Below, piece by piece: positions 45,146 through 56,839 of a stretch of 64,000 nt of DNA (position 1 is the stretch's first letter; each line of letters opens with the position of its first letter). The stretch lies in contig JAQNBH010000006.1 in the NCBI GenBank assembly GCA_028752905.1, forward strand, positions 22,988,311-23,052,310, written 5' to 3'. The notes below the pieces were generated by a model. That model did not search any database. It was not told the origin of the DNA and saw only the letters and a list, made by a program, of their open reading frames with translations. The stretch comes from Cladorhizidae sp. MBARI D1340-BT2 (Eukaryota; Porifera; Demospongiae; Poecilosclerida; Cladorhizidae). Made by a program: the position numbers and the translations under genes.

Positions 45146-45469
45146 CACTGCTCTCGCCATAAAGAAGGTGATGTTGTGGTCAAGCAGCTCCAAAGTCCCT
45201 TCTCAGTCAAACCGCTAATGTCATTTGTGTTGTTCTGTTGGGCCTTGGGATAGGCCCTCACTAAGTATATGCAAGCAATAAATGACGAGGACAACTGGAA
45301 GGAGATGGAAAAACATGATAATTGAACTTTGACCTCACAAATGACCCTTTCCATGAGGTAAATTTTCTTGCAAGTGAGGTTATGTATGGTGCATTTAGTC
45401 ATCGGTAAAACTGTTAAAACAGATTTCAAGAATTTTTTTTTACAGATAAATGGACAATAATTTAGTTCA

Positions 45470-46991
45470 GTTTCAGGGACATGACGATGACTTTTGTACT
45501 TTTTATAAGCACCTTGCATTTCTTTTCCAACTGTTATCTCTTCTCTGTATGCTCTGTGTACTCACGTATTTTTCTGTCTGCTGAATACTAACTGAATCCA
45601 TTGCAGTATGTATAATTTCTCCAAACCATTAAACGAGTAATCACATGTATACTGTTTTGCTTGACCACACACATGTTCAATGGGATTTAGTTAGCAGTGG
45701 AATTTTGGCAGAAATATTGCTCTGTACTCCCTGCTTGTGAAAAGCTCTTCCACCTTCGATTTTTTGGTTTGAAAGTCATCCATTGTCTCAAGCTTCTTGA
45801 TCATGTCTGCTTTCAACATGCCAGTAGTGTTAACATTGTTTTCTTGGAGCACTTTTAGCAGGCCGTTCTGTTTACCACTTCCAGTTACGGAAAATTCAAC
45901 CTGCTCCATTATCATTGACCAAGTGCTCCGAACTTAAAAACAACTCTTGCTGCCATAGGAATATCTGGGTGTGTTTCCTTAGCTTCATCATGTTCGTGTG
46001 GTGTTAGACGAAAAAGCCATTGTGTTCATCAATGAAGTCACTGATCATCAACCACGAAGAGCACCTTTGGGATGAATAGCCAACTTTCCCTCCTCTCCCC
46101 ATTACCATGACTGGCCTTCATTGGAATGAAAGCTTGATTCATCATGGTATAATAACACCAAGCATCGCAGTGCATCTGGATTGCCAATTGTTTCCTCGGT
46201 CACTCCATCTACACATAAAGGAGGTGGCAAGTGAGTTAACTCCAAGATTTCAATTTTCCGCAGATACATGCGACGATATTCTCTCCCATCATCATGCTCA
46301 AGACCGTCAAAGTATATGGCTTTCTTTAGAGATGTAGGTGAGAAATCAAGATCATACAGCTAATTTCTGGCTGTTTGTGGAGTGATGGAACGAGAAAAAC
46401 CAGGTGGTAAGTGAGAATTTGGTAACATCTCTGAATTTACCCAGGTTGCAAATTTTGCATCAGTCATAACTGGCTCACTTTTCCTTTACATAACCATGCC
46501 AATGCTTTCAATCTGCAGTGTTCATCATCCACAACATATGGCCGAATGTGCTTGCCTTGTACTGATCCAGTAAACTCTCCCTTGCACTGGTAGAAATCTT
46601 TCATCCAGCCTCTGATTGTCTTTTCATTGAAACCAACCACTAAACCAGCTTCAGTAGCTGTAGCAACATAAGTTAGGCCAAAACGCTTTCGAAATATATC
46701 CATTATGGTAATGGCAATCATTCTAACAGTGTCCTTTGGCTGGCAATGCATCCACTCACTATATGCCTCTTGTGCATCTTCTGAGAAAGGAAATTCGTTC
46801 TCTGGCTCAAACTCATCTTCAGATGATGGCAGTATCCGAGGGAAAGCAAACAATTCATCAAGCTCACCAAGACTGCTTGAATGTAAGTGAACCTCCTCCC
46901 TCTGCTGTTTAGCAGCTCTTGCTACAGCTGCTTTGTCAGCATGGTGGTTCCTTGGACCATTGGGACTTTTTGGGGGTCCATTCTCACTCAT
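45470..46991 (-). pseudogene. IS630/Tc1-related DDE transposase pseudogene
   Basis: The frame begins most plausibly at ATG 46991 (MSENGPPKSPNGPRN), with an acidic N-terminus, then TEAGLVVGFNEKTIRGWMKD (helix-turn-helix-like), EFTGSVQGKHIRPYVVDDE. After the first stop at 46464 it continues in other frames with TDAKFATWVNSEMLPNSHLP, YFDGLEHDDGREYR, LVLLYHDESSFHSNEGQSW (DE motif), a stop, then WGEEGKL, and finally FLPKFHC*LNPIEHVCGQAK, the C-terminal E motif F.PKFHCELNPIE where Glu has become a stop. The last recognised segment, YKKYKSHR, ends near 45470. This DDE family is common in sponges and fungi. It is inactive here. Confidence 0.7.
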
Positions 46992-47429
46992 AGTTACCCC
47001 CCAAAACTTGCTATACTTCAGAGAAAGAAGCCCAACTGATTCAGTCGCAGGAGTTGTCATGGAAACATGCCACGCCCACTGTTGTATTGTACTAAAATCC
47101 CATAGAGTTTCTAAATACACCAGGTGCAGCTAAAAGTGGTATCATCAGCTGAGCATTATGGTGCAAGAAATTTTGGGCAAAAAGTAAGTGTTGGTAAGTT
47201 ACAGTACAAGGTTCGCGTGGACATTAATGACTTCCTGCACTATACACATATTTTAATATTGAAGTTGAGTTTTTTATTTGAACTCCAGCTACGCAGGGAG
47301 TCTAAGTCATGTTGAAATTGGTAGCAGTCGTTCACATTCCATACCAGTTTGATGCATTGGGTGGGATGAGCAATGATGAAGATGTTGTAGAACTTAGTAC
47401 AAACTTTAATGTAGTAATTAATAATAGAG

Positions 47430-49080
47430 ATTTAAAGATACTTCCTTGGGGCAGTCCGAGAGAGACACAGTAGGTACCAGAAGACAGATATGACCTAAAC
47501 CAGTTCCATATGTCTCTAGTAATTACAATGCAGGACTACTTGAATAGAAGTTCACCATGGGGGACACTATCAAAAGCCTCGGTAGATGGTTCAACTTTTG
47601 AGTTGTGATAGTCATTACAATAAATAGTTGGTTCTCATGAATAGCAACAGCAGTTGAAGGGTGAAACTATTTTTCTGCAATCTGGTTTAGATTGAACAAG
47701 TAACAAAGCTGATTATCTTGTCATAGACCAGTTTCTCTATAATTTTAGAGACGAGCTATTGGTCTGTAGTTGGCGCCCAAGGGCTTATTACCTGATTTAT
47801 AAATTGGAATAATGTTGTGTATGTACCAATCAGATGCAATGTACTGGTCCATGATGCTCAGGGAGAACAGAATTTGTAGACAGCCAAAGCAGTGTAGTCT
47901 TGGATGCATTCCATCAATTTCTTTACCTTGGTTTTGGTCAAGTTTTACTAAGGATATCCATACAGTTCCTCTGCAGAGATGGTAAAGGTGGCCTGGATTT
48001 CTGAGGAACTAGGCATAAGTACTGCTGTGGAAGGATGAGTGGGCTCCTAGTGAAAACTTAATTGAAGCAGCTGTTTTGCAGACTGTCCCTTTCATAGTGA
48101 GTACAGGTAGTTCCAGAGCTATGATCGGAATGTGTATACTATGTTTATTCTGGCTAGGCTGTTAATGCAGTTGTCTTTCATGATATTCTTTATGATTCGA
48201 ACATTTGGATCTGAAGTTGTTGGATTAAGGAGAGTAATTGCTCATATATAGTTGTAGGTGGAAGGAGTCCTTCTGTAATATTATCATATGTATATTCTGG
48301 CTGGGTTGTTAATGCAGTTGTCTTTCACAATATTCATATGATCTTTTTACTTTGGACATTTGGAACTGAAGTTGGTGGATCATGGAGAGTAGTTGCTCAT
48401 AGTTGGAGGTGGAAGGAGCCATCCTGTACTCTGTTATGCTTGAGTGAATGCAGTTGAGAGAATACTTTATTATTGGAGAAAAATATATCGGTCGCTGGTG
48501 ACGATTTTTTAATACTGACACAGTATATTGGTGATTACTGGTTTTAGTGCTAAGCATACATATTCTGTATCATTTAGAGAAAGTAAGTGGGTGAAAACAA
48601 AAAATCTAATAGAAGTCACATTCAGGCCATCCATGTCAGCTTTAGAGAGAGAGATAAAAAAATCTTGCATGAAGAGGTTGTGTGGGAATGGCAGTAGTTA
48701 TAAATAAGGTAACTTGAATTGGTCCAACTTGACCAGAAAGTGGAATAAAGGATGAGCTCAGGATGGTTTGGCAATGACAAAATCAAGGATGTTGCCAGTT
48801 TGAGTAGGGCTAGTTATAAACAGACGCAGTGTACAGTTATAGACTGAGGTCACAGAACATCGAAGAATTCATGGACGGATTGGTAAGTGAGGCTCAGTTG
48901 ATATCAGTGAAGTTAAAGTGATACATTATTATTACTTTGCCCGTAGCGCAAGTTTCTTTCAGATAAGAGAACAGGCCAAGGTGATATGAATTAGGAGGTA
49001 CATAGCTACTGTATTCAGTAAGATGATTAGATTTAGGTCAAAATAGTTGTAATGAATTGGTGCAAGAAGGTAATATGATG
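47430..49080 (-). pseudogene. CR1-like LINE, 5'-to-3' remnant (endonuclease end and RT)
   Basis: Reading the minus strand from about 49080: a degraded endonuclease end (FNFTDIN-like LTYQSVHEFFDVL near 48.87 kb), a linker containing a 150-bp duplication, then the reverse transcriptase: EIDGMHPRLHCFGCLQILFS, then IIPIYKSGNKPLGANYRPIA, KIIEKLVYDKI.SF, a break, then PPW...QVVLHCNY and SVFWYLLCLS..APRK. The blocks DGIHPRLL, IPIYKSGD....NYRPISL and KVLEKI are diagnostic of the CR1/L2/Rex1 group. There are many stops. It is truncated before the YADD box. Confidence 0.65.
48140..48440. repeat. Tandem duplication, unit about 150 bp, within the LINE
   Basis: Two adjacent copies beginning TATTCTGGCT(A/G)GG(C/T)TGTTAATGCAGTTG and ending GTAGGTGGAAGGAGTCC or GGAGGTGGAAGGAGCC. 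Identity is high but not complete. Confidence 0.8.
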
Positions 49081-49287
49081 ATCCTAGATCCCAATAAGAC
49101 ACGCACACATTTCTCTTATAATAATCAAGAGCATGTAACACTACTGAGGCTGGCGGGGCAAGTGGTGCACACTTATCTGCTAATTAAGCAGGATGTGAGA
49201 GCATGCTGGGTAATGCCGTACAGAAGTTATCTTACCGAGTTGAACTACTCGAAGATGGATAGTTTATGTAACATCTACATTCACAGG

Positions 49288-49905
49288 GAGAACCAAGCTT
49301 GGGCTGGAAAGAAGAGAAAGCTCCCAGTTACCCTGATCATGGTCTACTTGGACCTGAAAGAACCACTCTCCTCGACTATGATGCTTTCTAACAAGCAGAA
49401 TTTGAGGGTTGCAGATGCTGTGAATGATTTCACCTCTGTCAACTTAGACCATCAGATAGTAAAGAGGAACCAAAGCCAAGATTCAGTGGTAGATTTACCA
49501 ATGGCTGCCTCTGCTGTTAAATTTCGGGTGAGTTTCAAACAGCAGTTTGGAATCTGTTGCAGGATGTTGATATAGGGAAGTTTGATTATCTCCTCATCGA
49601 GAGCAGTGGAATGACAACTCCTTGGCCACTATAGCTACCCTCGAGCAGGAATATGGGAGGATGTACCGAATCCTCCTTTATGCTGTAGTGACTGTTGTGG
49701 ACACCTACGCTCTAGTAGCCAAATTTAAGAGTAGCAAAACATACCTCGCTGCAGCTGATAGCCAACTCCAATATGCTGATGTCATAGTCATGAACAAGAA
49801 AAACCACGTTTCCGAGTCACAGCCTGGCAAAGCATGTGACTGGGAGAGCATGAACTCTGAGGCTACTATGTCCCTCATGCGTGTTGACTGTTGCTTTCTC
49901 TCGAG
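49288..49905 (+). pseudogene. CobW/COG0523 GTPase (metal chaperone family) pseudogene
   Basis: Across shifting frames the plus strand reads KKRKLPVTLI, then GLLGPERTTLLD in the Walker A position (family: GFLGAGKTTLLN; the essential Lys is now Arg, with GPE for GAG), NLRVADAVNDFTSVNLDHQI (family: LRVAVIVND.s.vNiD), TNGCLCC, the CxCC metal-binding motif, followed by a stop, then KFDYLLIESSGMTTPWPL (family: FDYLLIESTGISEPLPV), LEQEYG, AVVTVVDTYALVAKF, LQYADVIVMNKKNHVSESQ (the NKxD GTPase motif, with NKKN) and WESMNSEATM. At least three frame changes and two stops. COG0523 proteins are GTPases that deliver zinc or cobalt; eukaryotes have CBWD/ZNG1, and sponge symbionts have bacterial ones. Which source applies is open. 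Confidence 0.7.
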
Positions 49906-51309
49906 CAGCTATTTCCACAAATCTGGAAGTGATAGGATGGTATAATGAGGAATATGTGGGATGTGCTCGGTTAATATGTGTGCTATGCCCTCTGCTTTGT
50001 GACTCTGCTTCCATTGGTCTCTTGAGTGGGAATCCTCACATGTGCCAGATTAACACTAGACCTCTGTTGACTCGCATTTGCCGGCAAATTACCTACTAGT
50101 TTGATGACCTGCTGCACTACTGTGACTGACCTAGTTTATTTACAGGAGTTGTAGACATTACCTGCGATATTTGGGGACTTAGTTCTCAATCTCTCATCCC
50201 TTCATCATCAAAATCACTGGCTCTCCTGACACACACCATACCACCATCGCCACTATGACCAACACTAGATAAGCTTGGGTTACATAGTAAACTATGTGTT
50301 GCTTTGTGGACTTCTAACTAACACACAAAGACCAACGTGCTCTCTAACTATGCACACACACACCACTACAGACACACCAAACCACACCACATACATACAT
50401 ATATACATACTCCACAATCACACTCACTCCCACACACACACATTCACTCACTGACACACACACACACATATTGCCACACAATACACATATACATACACAC
50501 AGAGAGAGACACTATAACGGCTGACCATAAGAAGCCGTCTGGCTGTGGCCTTATGTATAGCCGTGGCCTTATGTATAGCCAGCCCATTATTAGCTACATA
50601 TGATCTGCATCTTCACCACACACTATAGCAGAAAAATTCTATCTCTTTGCTGTATTTTCAGCGTTGAAATGGTAAATGGTCTGCAATTTGTTTCCTGATA
50701 GAGCTAGCTATTATCAGATCCAAGGCCCAATCACCAGCATACCAGTCTTTTCACCGGATTCAATTCCCAATCACCAATACACAAATATTTTAACCAGATG
50801 CAATGCCTGAGGCATCAGAAATGCCCCCTAGCCCTAGATTTAGCCTTAGTCCTGGCCTTAGTCCGTCCCAGCCCTAGCCCAAGACTTAAGCCCTAGCCAA
50901 ATGCCTATCCTTAGGCCTAGCCTAGCATATCAGTCTCTTTTTATATCTTGAAGACTAGGGACTAGTGCAATAAAGACTCACAGCAATCAATGGCCTGGTA
51001 TCAATTGGTCATGAGCTTTCGTACGGTTACCAGAAGTCTACTCAAGATATGATAAATATAAATGTATAAGATACATATAATTATAATATTATACATCTTC
51101 AGGTATTTATCAAGCCTCAAGGTAGCAAGCACCAAATATGCTCTTGTCATCCCTCTGGGGTTAGGGTAGGCACATGTAGCAAGCACTGAGGAGATAGACT
51201 GTGACAAAATCATATGTGGAGCCGACAAGAAGGAGAGCGATGGCATTCCAATTACATGCTTGGATGGAGCTGAAGTCAAGGAGTTGGAAGTTGTTAGAGC
51301 ATCCAAGCA

Positions 51310-51640
51310 TCACAAACAACAATAGCTAAAGCAGAATCAGCAGCTGAAGAACAACACATTCAGCACATCCCCACCTGGAACTAGCTCTTACTAAGCAGAG
51401 GCAGCAGCTGGAGAGAAAAACAGAGAGAACATACCTAGAGCTAGCTCTAACATGCCAACATCATTGCTAGTATCACGAACAATAATAGTTAAAGCAGAGC
51501 GAGCAGCTGGAGAGCAACACAGTCAGCACATCCCGACCTAGAGGTATCTCTAACTAAGTAGTGGCAGTAAATGGAGAGAAACACAGACAGCACATCCTCA
51601 CCTAGAGCTAGCTCTAACATGCCAACATCATTTCAAGTAA
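51310..51640. repeat. Tandem repeat, period about 85-90 bp
   Basis: Units recur with AGCAGCTGGAGAG(A/C)AA(A/C)ACAG, CACATCC..ACCTAGAGCTAGCTCTAAC and ATGCCAACATCATT. About four units, divergent; two of them share the longer TGCCAACATCATT end. Confidence 0.7.
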
Positions 51641-51721
51641 TCTCAGGAAAATGAATAACATGGACGTGCATTATTTTGATTTGTAGGTGCAAATTCCATG
51701 ATCCAAGCATGCATCTGCTTT

Positions 51722-51752
51722 TTGGGGGGGGAGAGGGGGGGAAAGGGGGCGG
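51722..51752 (+). repeat. G-run tract (possible G-quadruplex)
   Basis: TTTTTGGGGGGGGAGAGGGGGGGAAAGGGGGCGG has four runs of at least five G within about 30 bases, which could fold as a G-quadruplex. Confidence 0.6.
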
Positions 51753-51889
51753 AAGTTTAAGCTTCCTTGATGCTGCCTACATAGTTTACAATATGTATCA
51801 TATATTTGGTGTTTTTGAATAGAGCACACCATTGGATATTGGTCTGTTGCATTGTTGTGTGCATGCTCATCAGTGTAACTCCGTTAGGT

Positions 51890-52085
51890 AATATCACATA
51901 TTGTAAATATATATCACATCTTCAGGCAGGTATTGTAAATATATATCAAATCTACAGGCAGATATTGTAAATATATATATCATCTTCAGGCAGGTATTGC
52001 AGGCAGGTATTATAAATATATATCACATCTTCAGGAAGGTATTGTACACATTTTCAGGCAGGTATTGTAAATATATATCACAACT
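51890..52085. repeat. Minisatellite, period about 32 bp, next to a Gypsy LTR
   Basis: About six units of the form CAGGCAGGTATTGTAAATATATATCACATCTT, some shortened. It ends 18 bp before the LTR of the element at 52103. Confidence 0.8.
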
Positions 52086-52102
52086 TGATGTATGGACGTG
52101 TC

Positions 52103-52489
52103 TGTTGAGGGCAGGCTCATCAACATGGACCATGGATGACCTTTAGGCATTAATACAGAGAGTACTGAGGGAACATTACTAAGTTATGTCGCACCAAACA
52201 GACTTAGATATTATAATAATTATGTGGGCCTACCCAGTTATAGTATGTGGAACTTTGCTGAGTGTATGTAAGAATGTATGTCATCCTGTTTATCTGGGAA
52301 GTCAGGGTATAAGAACCCTGACTGACCAAGGTTCAGGAGCTTTGCCTTGTCCTGTAATTGCAACCTTGTGTCTTCATTAATAATCTAAATTCTCTGATTG
52401 CAAGATACGGGTGCTATTTACATAAGCATAGCTCTGGTGGCAACAATTGATACCATCACTTGAGAGTTAGACTGGACTAACCCTCAACA
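52103..52489 (+). repeat. 5' LTR
   Basis: 387 bp, TGTTGAGGGC...CCCTCAACA. Contains a TATAATAATTATG region and a long block identical or nearly identical to the 3' LTR (CTTTGCCTTGTCCTGTAATTGCAACC). Differences are mostly a few indels. Confidence 0.9.
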
Positions 52490-52667
52490 CATGGTGGCAG
52501 TGGTGCAGAACATAATCACCATAACTAACATTCACTACCAACCGAAGCATAGATCCAAGCATCGTCCAAACACGTTCAAAGTCCGACAAGATCAGCGACA
52601 AGAAGACAGAACCGACAGCAACTAGTTCATTCAACACTGAAGCGACTGCCGACTCTATGGCTCTGCT

Positions 52668-53789
52668 ATGGCAACTATGATAGCATCAATGAATCAGGAA
52701 AGGGAGGAGAGGTTGAGAACAACAATGGAGCATGCAAAGGAAGAAAAGTAGCGAAATGACCTGCTAACAAAATTGGTAGAGGAAAATGCAGCCTTCTACA
52801 AGCTCACAAGAGAGTTCCAACAAGCCAGTACTTCTGCAAGGGAAGCTGAGCAATTGAAGAGAACAGCACTGCAGGCACTTCACAAAATGGATGAACTAAT
52901 CGACCCAGAAGCTTACCTGAGAAACTTTGAACAAACCCTAACAGAGGTGGGACTTCCAGTAACAGAAAGGACCAATATATTATGGAAGCAAGTCTCCGGG
53001 AAAGTGATGGAAGCTTTTCAGGAACTGGACTTGAGCATACATTACTAAACATTGAAGACTTTGCTGCTTGAGCATCTGGGTTGTACAGATACTAGAGCCA
53101 TAAAAACTATTTGGAGAAACACACCAACAGACAACCTGTCACCTAGACACAATCTCACTCCGATTATGAAGAGCATCAACAGATTCGCAATGCGGATGGA
53201 AAGCAAAAAGGACTTCACGATGGAGATGTTTCGAGGAACGTTGACGCATTACTACTCACCAGAGGTATGCCATGCAGTGAGAGGTAATACTTACAAGGAT
53301 ACTCCGGAGGAGATCATCGATGAGCTGGAAGCTACTTGGGAATCAAAATCCTTTCACGAAAGAAGCAAGATGCACAAGAGACAACTGGAGGGACAACACT
53401 CCGGCAGAAAGATGGCCTACAACAATCCCAGGGAACAGAAACCGACTAATGGATCAGGTGGGCACCTAACTAAGGGTAGAGATGGGGGGTCCCCCATTGA
53501 GCATGATCGGGTTGGTGGCCAAGGTTTAGCCGGTGGTCCACAGAGGTGTAGATTATTTCCTAAGGACATAGTTTGCTTTGAATGCAATGAAACATGGCAT
53601 TTTAAGAGGTATTGCCCAAACAATAAGGTCAAAGCCCGGCTAGGCATGATTAGTTTTGAGTCTGAGGCTGAGGAGTTGCTCAGAACCGGGGACATAAATG
53701 GTAGACCGTGTAGGTGCCTCATTGACACTGGTGCCAACAAAACAGCAGTCCCTGCTAGGCTATTACCAACTGAATGTTTCACTGGCTAA
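52668..53789 (+). pseudogene. Gag and start of protease (Gypsy, 52-57 kb)
   Basis: One frame from ATG 52668 (MATMIASMNQEREERL) to 53789, with TAG at 52749 and TAA at 53046. The gag core includes DELIDPEAYLRNFEQTL and, later, FTMEMFRGTLTHYYSPEVCH. A CCHC knuckle, CFECNETWHFKRYC, ends gag. The protease starts with RPCRCLIDTGANKTAVPARL, an intact DTGA active site. The frame stops after CFTG, and the protease continues in other frames to VLLGKDHPW (ALLG.D flap-distal motif, about 53890). The coiled N-terminus is typical of Gypsy gag. Confidence 0.75.
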
Positions 53790-53864
53790 GGCAAGACTAG
53801 CTAATCAGAGGGTCGTCACATTTAAAACAGCAACCATAGACTTAAAGGTAGATGGAATAACTAA

Positions 53865-54143
53865 GTGGGTGAGGATACAAAGCATGTTCTGTTGGGAAAG
53901 GACCACCCCTGGGTGAGGTCTTGGATTGCTGGAAGATCCAAGCAAAGGGTGCTGGCAGACGATCCTGTAACATTACCTGTCATTACCAGGGTTCAAAATC
54001 AGGCACTAGTGGCAGAGAAAGCCGCTAACCAGATTGAGTATAGCAAGGATGGCACTTGGACTAGGCAGCTGCCCCTAACACTACCCAAATTGCATGAAAA
54101 ACCAATACCCAAACCCAGAAGGAAGATAGCCAAAACAACCTAA
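53865..54143 (+). pseudogene. Protease end and linker (Gypsy, 52-57 kb)
   Basis: HVLLGKDHPWVRSWI is the C-terminal protease motif. The rest is a linker with VITRVQNQALVAEKAANQI, the AVTRAQ-type segment found before the integrase in this clade, and a Pro/Lys-rich end. It stops at 54141. Confidence 0.6.
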
Positions 54144-54389
54144 ACTAGTTGCTTGCGATCCTGTTGACCATGAGACAGATAGCTTATTAACAGAAGTAGA
54201 GGAAGTGAGCACCGATACCAGTCCTCTTGGGGAGGAGGATCCTCACATCAATTCTTCTGCTGTTGATGAATTGCTGAGTGGGTACATGTACAAGGGAGAT
54301 GAGGCAATAGAAGAGATATTGAGGCAGGAAACATTCAAGGGTTAGAGGGAGGTCATGTGAGTGAGTTGCCACTTCTGACCCTTTCAAAA

Positions 54390-54830
54390 GGGAAGGTGGA
54401 AGTGCTGGCTCTAACAGAACAGCAGAGGAAGGATGGGATATTAATGGAGATGAGGTTTAAGGCTGATAGGCAGTAAGATGGACACTTCTATCTGGCAGGT
54501 ATAATAGTGCATAGAAAACGGGCTGACCCAGGGAGAGAGTTATCCAGAGTGGTGGCCCCCTCTTGTAGGTGCAAGGAGATATTAACAGCTCTACACAAAC
54601 AGGCCTACGAAAATGAAGAAAGCTACAAAGACAAAGAAAAATCTAAACAGGCCTATGATCAGAGCTCCAAACCAAGGAGCTATGAACTCGGGGACATGGT
54701 GCTCTGTCACACCCCAGGGTTGACAGGAAAACTCCACTCAATTTGGGATGGCCCGTATGAGATCATAGCTAAACTGTCTGACTGTAACTATACAATAGCT
54801 GTCCCTAACAAAAGTTCCAAAAGCTAACCA
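54390..54830 (+). pseudogene. Integrase remnant: HHCC start fused to GPY/F module
   Basis: From about 54390 the frame reads EVLALTEQQRKDGIL and, after a stop, GHFYLAG..., RELSRVVAPSCRCKEILTAL, the beginning of the integrase zinc domain. It then jumps to YENEESYKDKEKSKQAYDQS and YELGDMVLCHTPGLTGKL, then IWDGPYEIIAKLSDCNY, the C-terminal GPY/F module. The HHCC cysteines and the entire DDE core (some 200 residues) are missing at about 54600. The open frame is uninterrupted across the junction, so the deletion kept the frame. Confidence 0.7.
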
Positions 54831-54932
54831 TCCACATTAACCGGCTTAATGAGTGGAAGATGCCACATGCTAATCTCCTTAGACTCATTATGGCCGACGA
54901 ATGTGAGGACATACCGAATCCCTTAGGCCAAG

Positions 54933-56270
54933 ATGAATTTATCCAATGCTAGGAAACCACAGTTGAAGGCCATTCTAAGGTACCATACCCTGAAAGGGCT
55001 GGTCTTGCTGAAACACGACCAATGTGAAATCCATTTAGAGGAAGGAAACCCACTCCGATTACCCCACAACAGAATTGCCCCCGCAATGAAAAATGATCTT
55101 AAGAAGGAGATAGATGAGCTATTGGCCTTGGGTATACTCATTCCATCCAAAAGCCCATGGTCATCCCCTATGGTACTGCCTAGGAAAAAGGTGACTAGGG
55201 ATGTAAGACTCTGTATTGACTACGGACAGCTAAATAAAGTCACAATCAATGACCCGTTCCAGATGCCATGCATTGAGGACCTACTGAACCAAGTGGCTAA
55301 TGCTGTCTGGCTTTCCAAGATTGATCTGAACAAGGGATTCTACTTGGTCCTTCTTGGTAGAGCCATCCTAGATAAGACAGCTCTATGCACCCTGTGGGGG
55401 AAATAAACATTTACCCGCATGCCATTTGGTCTCAAAAGTGCACCAGCAGCTTTCTAAAGGTGCATGGAAAACACTCTAGATCATTTGAGAGACTGCTGCG
55501 CGACATAATTATATTGATGATATATTAATATTTTCTGCTACTTGGGAGGAACATGTACAACACATTGAAGAAGTGTTGAAAGCATTGGTTGAGGCTGGGT
55601 TGACTACGAACCTAGACAAATGTGTGTGGGGGGCACAGTCACTAGAGTTATCTGGGACACCAAATTGGACATGGCCTTGTAAGTGTGCCAGAAGCTAAAG
55701 TTAAGGCACTCAAGGACTTCCATAGACCTAGGAATCAGAAAGGGTTGAGGGCTATCTTGGGGACCGCCGGTTATTACTGGAAGTTTATACCCGATTTTGT
55801 TAGGTGGCCGGGTCCCCTGTTCTATGCCCTGAAGAAGGGTGCCACCTGTTGCCTGGAAGGGAATAAGAGAGAGTCAGATGCATTTAACCATATTGTTTCT
55901 GTTCTATGTGACGACCACCCGCTCATTATTCCCAGAGCTGATGATGAGCTGATTCTCCACACTGATGCCTCGATCCTCGGAATTGGTGCAGTACTCTCAG
56001 TAAAGAGGGAGGAAGAGGAACAACCCGTCGCCTACTTCTCTAAGCGAACCACTCTCGCTGAAACAAACTACACTGTTTCCGAACTTGAATGCCTGGCTGT
56101 GGTCAAAGCTGTCGACCACTTTGCTATACATCTAATTGGCCGCCACTTCACTGTCCTCACTGACTACCGGGCTCTGCTAGCTCTACAATGGTCTACTCGA
56201 CTGACAGGCAGACTGATGCGCTGGGCACTGGCCCTACAGGTGTTCCAGTTCGAACTTAAGTACTAGCCAG
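54933..56270 (+). pseudogene. Reverse transcriptase and RNase H (Gypsy, 52-57 kb)
   Basis: In frame 54933-55406: CEIHLEEGNPLRLPHNRIAP, ELLALGILIPSKSPWSSPMV, RLCIDYGQLNKVTINDPFQM (the LC.DYR.LN motif) and WLSKIDLNKGFYLV (the first catalytic Asp region). After a frame break, YIDDILIF (the YxDD box, about 55510), then PRNQKGLRAILGTAGYYWKF, HTDASILGIGAVLS and YTVSELECLAVVKAVDHFAI of the RNase H domain (55685-56266), ending just before DGLSR at 56290. RT and RH residues are largely kept, but one stop and one frameshift separate them. Confidence 0.8.
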
Positions 56271-56468
56271 GCATGTTACATCAGAACGCAGATGGATTGT
56301 CGCGACAATGCTGGCCTGAAGATGAAGCGCTGGTGAGAGTGACTGAGGGAGCTAGGGAAATACTGCTGATTCCGGCGCCTATTAAAGTCTCAAACATGAG
56401 ATTAGATCCACACTCCAACGGAGGACCTTCAGCTGGGGGAGGAGGTGTTTCATCTTAGAAAGGGGAGA

Positions 56469-56839
56469 TGTTGAGGGCAGACTCATAAACATGGACCATG
56501 GATGACCTTTAGGCATTAACACATAGAGTAGTGAGGGACAAGTTATGTCACACCAAACAGACTTAGATATTATATAGCCTAATGTGTGCCTACCTAGTTA
56601 TAGTATATGGAACTTTGCTGAGTGTATGTAAGAATGTGTCACACCCTGTTTCCAGGATATAGGAAGCCTGACTGACCGAGGTTCAGGAGCTTTGCCTTGT
56701 CCTGTAATTGCAACCTTGTGTCTTCATTAATAATATAAATTCTCTGATTGCAAGATACTGGTGCTATTTACATAAGCATAGCTCTGGTGGCAGCAATTTA
56801 TACCATCACTTGAGGGTTAGACTGGACTAACACTCAACA
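56469..56839 (+). repeat. 3' LTR
   Basis: 371 bp, TGTTGAGGGC...CACTCAACA, preceded by the polypurine tract and followed by the GTGTC target duplication. It differs from the 5' LTR by point changes and small deletions, so the insertion is not brand new. Confidence 0.9.

Larger units (their letters stand above)
50100..52102. other. Repeat-rich stretch without genes
   Basis: Contains a CA/CACA-rich tract (50340-50520), GCCTTATGTATAGCC repeated twice (about 50545-50580), a degenerate CCCTAGCC array (about 50825-50930), the diverged tandem repeats at 51310-51640, a G-rich tract at 51722-51752 and the minisatellite at 51890-52085. No protein family recognised. Confidence 0.5.
52103..56839 (+). mobile_element. 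Gypsy (Gmr1-like) retrotransposon with both LTRs; integrase core deleted
   Basis: The LTRs at 52103-52489 and 56469-56839 begin TGTTGAGGG and end CCTCAACA or ACTCAACA. The element is flanked on both sides by GTGTC (52098-52102 and 56840-56844), a 5-bp target-site duplication. After the 5' LTR comes a primer site TGGTGGCAGTGGTGC (52492) and before the 3' LTR a polypurine tract AGAAAGGGGAGA. Internal order: gag, protease, a short integrase remnant (start of HHCC joined to the C-terminal GPY/F module), then RT and RNase H. Integrase precedes RT, as in Gmr1-like elements, and most of its catalytic core is missing. Confidence 0.85.

Noticed and set aside
45145..45519. 124-codon minus-strand frame as a separate gene
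   Set aside because: Only its first part (YKKYKSHR) matches, and it is the C-terminal end of the IS630-like transposase; the rest is read-through into non-coding DNA.
50337..50603. His/Thr-rich open frame
   Set aside because: CA-rich simple repeat translated; no protein expected.
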